Shown: positions 46,185 to 54,500 of the stretch, one piece after another | How the letters are laid out: each line of letters begins with the position of its first letter | Numbering within the stretch: the first letter of the stretch is position 1 | NCBI GenBank assembly: GCA_035527715.1 | Contig: DATKZY010000037.1 | Location: forward strand, 1-59,738 | Length of the DNA stretch: 59,738 nt | Reading direction: 5' to 3' | Source of the DNA: DSUN01 sp035527715 | GTDB taxonomy: Bacteria; Planctomycetota; PUPC01; DSUN01 | Program-made: the position numbers and the translations under genes | The notes under the pieces: generated by a model | Seen by the model: the letters and a program-made list of their open reading frames with translations, nothing else | What the model was told of the DNA's origin: nothing | The model's database searches: none

Positions 46185-46202
46185 CGCTTCCACGGGTAGA
46201 AT
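46174..46202 (+). promoter_or_regulatory. Sigma70-type promoter for the HEAT-repeat gene
   Basis: TTGCCC at 46174-46179, 17-nt spacer, TAGAAT at 46197-46202. Predicted start near 46209, about 45 nt before the GTG at 46254. Confidence 0.45.
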
Positions 46203-46253
46203 GGGTTAGAGGCGGGGCCTCCGGGAGTTGCGCGGCAGGGAGAGAGGTAGCCC

Positions 46254-49139
46254 GTGGCACACCGAACCATCTGGCGCCTGTTGGCTGCCTTGGCCGCAGG
46301 TGCGTCGCTCGCGCGGGCGGCCAGCCCCGTGGACCATCTGCTCAGCCTGGCGGCCACGCATTCCGACGACAAGGTCCGCAAGGGCGCCGTGAACGGCCTC
46401 GTGAGCCTTCGGTGGCAGCCGGCCTCGCCGGAGGACTGGTGTAAGCTCGTTGCCATCGGCCCCCAATCCCTCCCCCTCGTGGACGCCCTCCTCGACGCCC
46501 CCGCGGCCGCCGTGCAGGCCAGGACGCTCGAGGCCCTGGCCGAGGTCGTGGCAGCGGCGCCGGCGACCCGGGGCGCGGCCCTCGAGCGCCTCGCCCGGGC
46601 GGGAGCCCAGGGGCGCCCCCATGGCGTGGTCGAGGCAGTGGCCAAGGTACTCCTCGCCATCCGGTGGCCGGCCACCGACGAGGAGGCCAGGTCGGTCCTC
46701 CTTGCCTCGCCCCCTCCGTGGCCTCTCATTGACCAGCTCATCGCCGCCCGCTCCGCCGCCCACGCCCAGGTGCTGGCCAAGGCGCTGAAGGAGTTGGCCG
46801 AGGCGCCCGACACGGCCTCCGAGGCCAAGGCACGCCTCGCCGCGCTGCCCAGCACGACCGTCGCCCCGCCGCCCGAGAAGGCCAAGGAGCCCGAGCCGCC
46901 GCCGCCCCCCAAAGAGGTCGTCCAGCCGAAGGAGACCGAGCCCCCGCGCCCGGAGGTGGCCGTCCAACCCGAGCCGAAGGGGGTCGAAGAGCCGAAGGCC
47001 AAGGAGCCGGGCATCCCGAAAGCAATGGCGGACCCCACGTGGCGGCCCCGCAAGGGCGAGGAGTGGGCCAGGGTGACCGATCTCGGGCCGCGGGCCGTGC
47101 CCCTTCTCGACCGCTTCCTGGGCGATCCGAGCGTCGAGATCAGGCTCGGCGCCATCCAGGCCCTCGGCGAGATCGCCGAGGACCACGAGGAGACCCGTCC
47201 CCCCGCGCTCGAGCGCCTGGTGCGGCTGGCCACCGACGCGCAGGGCGACGAGACGCTCCGCCAGGCCGCCGAAAGCGGCTTTCTGCGCCTCAAAGGCCCG
47301 GCCACCGAGGACGAGCGCCGCCCCGTCGCCGCCGCCGGCAAGGCCGCCATCCCGCTCCTCGACGGCCTGCTCGGCGACGCCGCGCCCGACATCCGCACCC
47401 GCGCCCTCGCCTGCCTCATGCTCCTGGTCAAGGCCGACCCCAAGTCGCGCGCCGACACCATCGAGCGCCTGGTCCGCGTGGGACGCGCCGACCAGGACCC
47501 CGGCGTGCGCAAGATCGCCGCCGTCGCCCTCGTCGCCCTCCAGTGGCCGGCGAGCGACGGCGAGTTCGTCCGCGCCATGCGCGGCGACGACCCGCCCTGG
47601 CCCCTCATCGGCGAAATGTTCGAGACCGCCGACGAGGCGCTCGTCGGACGCCTCAGCGACCTGATCCTCTGCATGGTCCGCGCCGACGAGCGCGCCCGCG
47701 GCGCCGCCCTCGAGCTCCTCCCCAGCGTCGTCCGCCGCTCCGCCGTCGCCTCCGCGCGCAAGCAGGCCGTCGAGCTCATCGAGCGCTTCACCCAGGCCGA
47801 CGACCCGCTCTACGCCGGCAAAGCCCTCCGCGCTCTCGTCGCCCTCGCCGAGGCCGATGCGACGGTCCGCCGCAGCACCCTCGCCCGGCTCCTCAGCGTG
47901 GCCACCACCCACGCCGACCCCGGGGTGCGCGAGGCCGCCGTCGCCGGCCTCGCCAGGCTCCGCTGGGAGCCCATGAGCGAGCCCGAGCGCAGGCGAATCG
48001 CCGCCCTCGGCGCCCCAGGCATCCCCCTCGCCGACGCACTGCTCCGCCACGCAGAGCCCCAGACCCGTCTCGTCGGCGTCCGCATCCTCGACGACATGGC
48101 TCAGCGTCACCTCAACACCCACGACGAGATTGCCCCCATCCTCCTCCGCACCGCCATCGGCGACGCGGAGCTGGGCGTCGTCGAGGCCGCCACCAAGGCC
48201 CTCCGCAGCCTCGGGTGGCCCAAGGGAGACAGGGACTGGGCCGACCTCGTGGGCATCGGCGAAATGGCCACCCGCCCGCTCCACGTCCTGGTCGAGGACA
48301 AGGACGAGGAGGTCCGCGGCCGCTCCGTCACGGCCCTCGCCCAGGTGGCAGGGGCCGGCCCGGCCGCCAGGACCTACGCCGTCGCCCGCCTCGCCCAGCT
48401 CGCCAGAATCGAGCGCGCCTCCTCCGTCCGCGAGGCCATCGTGGCCGGCCTTGGCCGCCTCCGCTGGCCCAGCACCGCCGACGACTGGAAGCGCGTGGAC
48501 GACATGGGCCCCGGCGCCCTGTGCCTGCTCGCGCGCCTCGTGCGGGGCGACGACGCGGCCCTCCGCGACACCGCCCTCGCCAAGGCCCGCGAGTCCGCCC
48601 CAGTCCTCCTCGCCGCCGCCGAGCGCCTCGGCGACAACGTCGCTCTCCTCGACGGCCTGGAGCTCCGCTGGACATCCCTGTTCTTCTCCCGCCAGGCCAA
48701 GATCCTCGCCCACGTGGAGCAGGGCCAGCTCGACGAGGCATCCGTCGCCTTCAAGAGAGCACTCGCCGACTGCGAGGAGACCGAGCGAAGGGTCCACACC
48801 CTCATCGCCGAGGCCCAGGCCGCGCCCACGGCCGGCGTCGAAAACAAATGGCGCACCCTCCTCCACTGCCTCCAACTCGACGCCCTCGCCAAGTTCCGCA
48901 AGGCCTGGCCCCTCACCATCAACACCTGGCAGGCCACCCTCCGCACCCGCGGCGCTGAGGCCGACGCCTGGGACGAGACCTGGCGTGCCGTCTACCAGGC
49001 CCGCGAGCCCTCCGCCAAAATGGTCCTCCTCGACGACTACCTGAAGAAGAACCCCCAGTCCTTCTACGCCCAGTTCGGCTGGAAGTGGAAGGACCTCGTC
49101 GCCCGCATGCTGCGCGCCCCCGCGCCAGCGAAGCCCTGA
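46254..49139 (+). CDS. Exported HEAT-like repeat protein
   Basis: Encodes 961 aa with a GTG start preceded by gggagagagg. Residues 1-22 form a cleavable signal peptide (AALAAGASLARA then A), so it is probably periplasmic. The body consists of about eight recurring units of roughly 110 residues, each with an L-x-x-L-(R/Q/G)-W-P-like motif, then G-x-x-x-x-x-L-(L/V)-D-x-L-L and R-A-x-A-(L/I)-(E/A)-x-L helices, as in HEAT/armadillo solenoids. A Pro/Glu/Lys-rich linker at about residues 203-260 splits the array. The last 140 residues are helical and non-repetitive. It is probably a protein-binding scaffold; a link to the T6SS is inferred from position alone. Confidence 0.7.
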   Translation: MAHRTIWRLLAALAAGASLARAASPVDHLLSLAATHSDDKVRKGAVNGLVSLRWQPASPEDWCKLVAIGPQSLPLVDALLDAPAAAVQARTLEALAEVVAAAPATRGAALERLARAGAQGRPHGVVEAVAKVLLAIRWPATDEEARSVLLASPPPWPLIDQLIAARSAAHAQVLAKALKELAEAPDTASEAKARLAALPSTTVAPPPEKAKEPEPPPPPKEVVQPKETEPPRPEVAVQPEPKGVEEPKAKEPGIPKAMADPTWRPRKGEEWARVTDLGPRAVPLLDRFLGDPSVEIRLGAIQALGEIAEDHEETRPPALERLVRLATDAQGDETLRQAAESGFLRLKGPATEDERRPVAAAGKAAIPLLDGLLGDAAPDIRTRALACLMLLVKADPKSRADTIERLVRVGRADQDPGVRKIAAVALVALQWPASDGEFVRAMRGDDPPWPLIGEMFETADEALVGRLSDLILCMVRADERARGAALELLPSVVRRSAVASARKQAVELIERFTQADDPLYAGKALRALVALAEADATVRRSTLARLLSVATTHADPGVREAAVAGLARLRWEPMSEPERRRIAALGAPGIPLADALLRHAEPQTRLVGVRILDDMAQRHLNTHDEIAPILLRTAIGDAELGVVEAATKALRSLGWPKGDRDWADLVGIGEMATRPLHVLVEDKDEEVRGRSVTALAQVAGAGPAARTYAVARLAQLARIERASSVREAIVAGLGRLRWPSTADDWKRVDDMGPGALCLLARLVRGDDAALRDTALAKARESAPVLLAAAERLGDNVALLDGLELRWTSLFFSRQAKILAHVEQGQLDEASVAFKRALADCEETERRVHTLIAEAQAAPTAGVENKWRTLLHCLQLDALAKFRKAWPLTINTWQATLRTRGAEADAWDETWRAVYQAREPSAKMVLLDDYLKKNPQSFYAQFGWKWKDLVARMLRAPAPAKP

Positions 49140-49169
49140 GGCCCTGCCCCGCAGGAGAAAGGCACTGCC

Positions 49170-49739
49170 ATGCGTCCACTCGCCCCCGTCCTCCTCGCCC
49201 TCGCGATCCTCGCCGGCGGCTGCGCCACCACCGCCGCCCTCAACGAGGTGAAGACCCAGACCCTCCAGCAACAGGAGCGCATCCGCGCCCTCGAGGCCAA
49301 CTGCAAGATGCTCGAAAACCTGGCCAAGAGCCAGGAAATCCGCCTCGACCAGGCCAGCAAGCTCCCCGCCGCCCTCGAATCCGACGTCGCCGCCGCCCGC
49401 GGCTACGCCCGCGAAATCGAGAAAAAGGTCGTCGAGCTCCGCGAAATCATCGCCAAGCAGCTCGACCTCCAGAACGCCCGCATCACCGAGGTCCGGGCCG
49501 CCTACGTCACCGTCCTCCAGCAGCAGACCCAGCTTGTGGACACCCTGTCGAAGACCCTCGACACCGCCCTCGCCGAGCTTCGGGCCGTCATCGGCCGCTC
49601 CCTCGACGACCTCAAGAAAGCCCTCCCAGGCTCCGACACCGTCGTCCCCCCCGCACCCGTCCTGCCGCCGAGCCTTCGGGAGACGCCCGCGCCGCCCGCG
49701 CCCCCGACCCCGCCCCCGCCACTGCCGCCGGTCCCCTGA
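49170..49739 (+). CDS. Coiled-coil lipoprotein with Pro-rich tail
   Basis: Encodes 189 aa. Signal peptide with lipobox AGGC, Cys18. Residues 22-155 are a long Gln/Glu/Lys/Leu coiled coil and the C-terminal 35 residues are Pro-rich (ending PPPPLPPVP). Topology resembles Lpp-type or envelope-spacer lipoproteins: lipid anchor, rod, flexible tip. It follows the HEAT gene by 30 bp and is probably co-transcribed. It could anchor or brace the trans-envelope complex, given the lack of a peptidoglycan-binding domain on TssL; that is inference. Confidence 0.7.
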   Translation: MRPLAPVLLALAILAGGCATTAALNEVKTQTLQQQERIRALEANCKMLENLAKSQEIRLDQASKLPAALESDVAAARGYAREIEKKVVELREIIAKQLDLQNARITEVRAAYVTVLQQQTQLVDTLSKTLDTALAELRAVIGRSLDDLKKALPGSDTVVPPAPVLPPSLRETPAPPAPPTPPPPLPPVP

Positions 49740-49809
49740 CCGCGCCGCCAGAGCTGCTCAAAGTGGCTCAGACTCGCTCTCGCCCAACTCAACCATCTCG
49801 ACCATCTTC

Positions 49810-49828
49810 ACCACCTTGTGCAGGTGGT
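49810..49828 (+). terminator. Hairpin between convergent operons
   Basis: ACCACCT (49810-49816) and AGGTGGT (49822-49828) form a perfect 7-bp stem with a TGTGC loop, about 70 bp after the T6SS-side lipoprotein. No T-tract follows, so it is a candidate terminator only. Confidence 0.35.
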
Positions 49829-49950
49829 CGAGACGGCCGCAAGGCGCTCAAGATGGCCACCTGCGCGCAACAGGACTTGGTCATCTTGACGCCGCCGGGC
49901 TGGCCGAAGCACCTCGATTTGGTGCCATTCGTGTGTCCCGCCGCAACTGT

Positions 49951-49966
49951 CGAAGCCGGAGCTTCG
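49951..49966 (-). terminator. Hairpin downstream of gltD
   Basis: CGAAGC (49951-49956), 4-nt loop, GCTTCG (49961-49966): a perfect 6-bp stem 18 bp past the gltD stop on the - strand. No T-run follows. It is likely the end of the nitrogen operon or a 3' protective structure. Confidence 0.35.
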
Positions 49967-49983
49967 CGACGAGGACGGGTGGC

Positions 49984-51414
49984 TCACGAGCGAAGGAGGT
50001 AGCGGCCGATGGCGGCGGCGGAGTCGCGGCCAAGGGCGATGGCGCGGACGACCAGGGAGGCACCAAGCACGCTGTCGCCCGCGGCGAAGACGCCTGGGGC
50101 CGCGGTCATGTGGTTGGAGTCCACCTTGAACGCGCCGCGGTCGGTGACCTCGAGGCCGAAGTCCTCGATGAGGGGGCCGTGCTCGACACGGGTGAAGCCC
50201 ATGGCGAGGAGGGCAAGGTCGGCCTGGACCTCACATTCGGAGCCAGGAATCTCGCGGAAGGTGCTGCGGCCGGCGGCGTCGGGAGCGGTCCATTCGAGCT
50301 TGACGCAGCGGAGCTTCTTCAGGCGGCCGTTCTCGCCCAGGAATTCCTTTGTGCCGATGCTCCAGAGGCGCTCGCAGCCCTCGTCGTGGGAGCTGGACGA
50401 GCGGAGGGTGCGGGGCCAGGTGGGCCAGGGGTTGTCGGGCGGCCGCGCGGCCGGCGGCTGGGGGAGAAGCTCGATCTGGACGATCTCGTTCGCGCCTTGG
50501 CGGCGGGCGGTGCCGATGCAGTCGGCCCCCGTGTCGCCTCCGCCGATGACGACGACGTTGCGGCCCGCCGCCGTGATGTCCTGGTCGGGGGGGATCGTCT
50601 CCCCTGCGTTGCGGCGGTTCTGCTGGGTGAGGAAGCGCATGGCGAAGTGGGTGCCGGCAAGGTCGCGGCCGGGGATCTTGAGGTCGCGGGGCACGCGGGC
50701 GCCGGCGGCGATGAGAATGGCGTCGTAGGTGCGGCGGAGGTAGCGGGGCGAGAGGTCGGTGCCGGCCTCGACGTTGGTCTCGAACACGACGCCTTCGGCG
50801 CGCATCTGTTCGAGGCGGCGGTCAATCACCCACTTCTCGAGCTTGAAGTCGGGGATGCCGTAGCGGAGGATGCCGCCGATGCGGTCGGCCTTCTCGAACA
50901 CGACGACCTCGTGGCCCTGGCGGGCGAGTTGCTGGGCGGCGGCGAGGCCGGTGGGGCCGGAGCCGATGACGGCGACCTTCTTGCCGGTGTGCACGGGGGC
51001 GGGCTCGGGCTGGACCCAGCCGCGCTCGAAGCCGCGCTCGATGATCTGAAGCTCGATCTGCTTGATGCTGACGGCGGGGCGGTTGATGGCGAGGGTGCAG
51101 GCGGCCTCGCACGGGGCGGGGCACACGCGGCCGGTGATCTCGGGCAGGTTGTTCGTCGCGTGCAAGAGGTCGAGCGCCCGCTGCCACTGGCGCTTGTAGA
51201 CCATGTCGCTCCAGTCGGGGATGAGGTTGCCGACGGGGCAGCCGAAGGAGTGGCAGAAGGGCACACCGCAGTCCATGCACCGCGCCGCCTGGGTCTCGAG
51301 GGCGCGCACCGGCAGGCGCTGCTCGACTTCCTGGTAGTCGTGGACCCGCTCGTCCACGGGGCGCTTGGGCGGGTCCTGACGGTCGTGGATCATGAAGCCG
51401 GTGGGCTTACCCAT
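49984..51414 (-). CDS. gltD: Glutamate synthase small subunit (NADPH-dependent GOGAT beta)
   Basis: Encodes 476 aa. It transfers electrons from NAD(P)H through FAD and iron-sulfur clusters to GltB. Seen: N-terminal Cys motif ARCMDCGVPFCHSFGCPVGN and VCPAPCEAAC for 4Fe-4S clusters, FAD-binding VIGSGPTGLAAAQ, and NADPH-binding VIGGGDTGADC. Near the C-terminus, FAAGDSVLGASLVVRAI is the second FAD-contact motif. ATG at 51414 begins MGKPTGFM, the usual start; a TTG 15 bp upstream is less likely. It is the last gene of glnA-nadE-gltB-gltD, 110 bp after gltB. Confidence 0.96.
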   Translation of the reverse strand: MGKPTGFMIHDRQDPPKRPVDERVHDYQEVEQRLPVRALETQAARCMDCGVPFCHSFGCPVGNLIPDWSDMVYKRQWQRALDLLHATNNLPEITGRVCPAPCEAACTLAINRPAVSIKQIELQIIERGFERGWVQPEPAPVHTGKKVAVIGSGPTGLAAAQQLARQGHEVVVFEKADRIGGILRYGIPDFKLEKWVIDRRLEQMRAEGVVFETNVEAGTDLSPRYLRRTYDAILIAAGARVPRDLKIPGRDLAGTHFAMRFLTQQNRRNAGETIPPDQDITAAGRNVVVIGGGDTGADCIGTARRQGANEIVQIELLPQPPAARPPDNPWPTWPRTLRSSSSHDEGCERLWSIGTKEFLGENGRLKKLRCVKLEWTAPDAAGRSTFREIPGSECEVQADLALLAMGFTRVEHGPLIEDFGLEVTDRGAFKVDSNHMTAAPGVFAAGDSVLGASLVVRAIALGRDSAAAIGRYLLRS

Positions 51415-51461
51415 GGCAACAGCTCTCAATCAGGGGTCGCAATCGTCCTCGTCCTTCGTCC

Positions 51462-51519
51462 CTCGTCCTCGTTCTCGAATCCCTGCGGTGCGGGGCACCC
51501 CACCAGAATCGAGGACGAG
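51462..51519 (-). other. Inverted repeat in the gltB-gltD gap
   Basis: CTCGTCCTCG (51462-51471) and CGAGGACGAG (51510-51519) are perfect 10-bp arms 38 nt apart, with extra CGTCCTCG copies beside the left arm. They may fold in the mRNA and set the GltB to GltD ratio; no promoter was found in this gap. Confidence 0.35.
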
Positions 51520-51524
51520 CGGAG

Positions 51525-54500
51525 TCAATGATAGACCTCCTCGGTCGCCGACAGGGTTTCGCGCTCGGTGTCCTCTTCCATGCGCATGCGTTCGAGGGAT
51601 TGTCGGTAGTCAATGGGCATGACTTTGACGAAGAGGGGGAGGCAGGCCTGCCAGTTGTCGAGGATGCGCTTGGCGCGGGGGCTGCCGGTGAGCTTGTGGT
51701 GGGCTTCGAGGAGGATGCCCAGCTCGCCCTTGTCGGCGGGGGTCCACACGCTCTCGAGGTCCACCATGTCCAGGTTGCAGCGGGTGTCGAAGAGCCCGGT
51801 GTCGTTGAAGACGTAGGCGATTCCGCCGGACATGCCGGCGGCGAAGTTGACGCCCGTGGGTCCGAGGACGACGACGGAGCCGCCGGTCATGTACTCGCAG
51901 CCGTGGTCGCCGACGCCTTCGACGACGGCCTTGGCGCCGCTGTTTCGGATGGCGAAGCGCTCGCCGGCGATGCCGTGGATGTAGACCTCGCCGCGCGTGG
52001 CGCCGTAGAGGCAGACGTTGCCGGCGATGACGTTTTCGCCGGCCTCGAAGGCGGCCTCGGCGGGGGGCACGACGATGATCTGGCCGCCGGAGAGGCCCTT
52101 GCCCAGGTAGTCGTTGGCGTCGCCCTCGACGCGAATGGTGACGCCTGGGGCCAGGAAGGCGCCCAGGCTTTGGCCAGCCGAGCCCTTCAGGTGGATCGCG
52201 ATGGTGTCTTTCGGCAGGCCCCTGGCGCCAAACTGCTTCGTGATGATGCCGCTGAGCATGGCGCCGACGGTGCGGTGGACGTTGCGGACCGGCATCTCGA
52301 TGGTCACGGGCTTCTTGTTCTTCAGGGCGGGCTGCGAGCGGCGGATCAGCTCGTTGTCGAGATGCTTGTCCAGCTCGTGGTCCTGTGCGCGAACGCAGCG
52401 GACGGCGCCGCCTTCGGCGGCCTTCGGCACGGCGAGGAGGGGGCGGAGGTCGAGCGTCTCGGCCTTCCAGCGGCCCGCGAGCGGGGCGGCCTCCAGCAGG
52501 TCGGAGCGGCCGACCATCTCGTCCACCGTGCGGAAGCCGAGGGCAGCCATGTGCTCGCGCAGCTCCTGGGCGATGAAGCGCATGAAGTGCATCACGTGCT
52601 CGGGCTTGCCGGCGAAGCGGGCGCGGAGCGCGGGGTCCTGGGTGGCGACGCCGACCGGGCAGGTGTTCAGGTGGCACTTGCGCATCATCACGCAGCCGAG
52701 CGCGACGAGGGCGATGGTGCCGAAGCCGAACTCCTCGGCGCCCAGCAGCGCGGCGACGGCCAGGTCGCGCCCGGTGCGGAGCTGGCCGTCCACCTGCACG
52801 CGGATGCGGTCGCGGAGGCGGTTGGCGACGAGGGTCTGCTGGGTCTCGGCGAGGCCCAGCTCCCAGGGGAGGCCCGTGTGCTTGATGGCGGTGAGCGGCG
52901 AGGCGCCCGTGCCGCCGTCGTGGCCCGAGATGAGGACCATGTCGGCCTTGGCCTTGGCCACGCCGGCCGCCACGGTGCCCACGCCGGCCTCGGACACCAG
53001 CTTCACGCTCACCCGCGCGCGCGGGTTCGCCACCTTCAGGTCGTGGATGAGCTGCTTGATGTCCTCGATCGAGTAGATGTCGTGGTGCGGCGGAGGCGAG
53101 ATGAGGGTGACGCCGGGGGTCGTGTGGCGCACGCGGGCGATGTCCTTCGACACCTTGTGGCCGGGGAGCTGTCCGCCCTCGCCGGGCTTGGCGCCCTGGG
53201 CGATCTTGATCTGAAGCTCGCCGGCGCTGGTGAGGTACTCGATGGTGACGCCGAAGCGGCCGCTGGCAACCTGCTTCGTGCGCGAGTTCGCGTTGTCGCC
53301 GTTGGGGCGCGGGGCGTAGCGGTCGGGGTCCTCGCCGCCCTCGCCGCTGTTGCTGGCCGCGCCGAGGCGGTTCATCGCGATGGCGATGGTCTCGTGCGCC
53401 TCCTGGCTGATGGAGCCGAAGGACATGGCTCCCGTGGTGAAGCGGCGGACGATGGCCTCGACCGGCTCGACCTCCTCGAGGGGGACCGGGGTGCCGTGGT
53501 GGAAGCGGAGCAGGCTGCGGAGGGTGACCTCGATGCTCGACTGCTCGTCCACGATCTGGGAGTACTGCTTGAACGCCTGGTAGTCGGCGGAGCGGACGGC
53601 GTGCTGGAGCAGGTAGATGGCCTCGGGGCACAGGCGGTGCTTCTCGCCGCCGAGGCGGATGTGGTAGACGCCGCCGGGGTCGAGCACGCGGGCCGGCTCG
53701 CCGTGGGCGGGGAAGCCCCTGCGGTGGCGGGCGTTGGCCTCGGCGGCCAGCTCGTCGAGGCCGATGCCGCCGATGCGCGAGAGGGTGCCGGTGAGATACT
53801 TGTCCACGAGCTCGTGGCCCAGGCCCACGGCCTCGAAGATTTGCGAGCCCTGGAAGCTGCGGATGGTGGAGATGCCCATGCGGCTGAAGGTCTTGAGCAG
53901 GCCCTTCTTGACCGCGGTGATGTAGTGGTCGAGGGCCTCCTCGGGCGTGGCGGCGGCTTCGAGCAGCCCGGCCTCGGCAAGGTCGCGAGCGGTGGCGAAG
54001 GCCAGGTAGGGGCAGATGGCGCTGACGCCGTAGGCGATGAGGAGGGCGAAATGGATGACCTCGCGGGCCTCGCCCGTCTCCACCACGATGCTCGCGGAGC
54101 CGCGCACGCCCTTGCGGATCAGGTGGTGGTGCAGCCCCGCCGCGGCCAGGAGCATGGGGATGGGCGCGCGGGCAGCGTCCACGTGGCGGTCGGTCAGGAT
54201 CAGAATGGTCGCACCGTCGGCCATGTGCTGCTCGGCCTGGGCGAAGAGGCCGTCCAGGGCAGCGCCCAGCGCTCGGCCGCCGCCCCCGGCAGGGAACAGG
54301 GCTTCGAGGTCGCGGCAGAGGATGTTGGGGTGCTTGGCGTTGCGCAGGCGCGACATGTCCTCGGGCGTGAGGATCGGGTGGGGGAGCTTGAGCTGGCAGC
54401 AGTGCTCGGGCGTCTCGGCCAGGAGGTTGCGCTGGCGGCCGACGAAGCTCATGAGCGACATCACGAGCTCCTCGCGCAGCGGGTCAATCGGCGGATTGGT

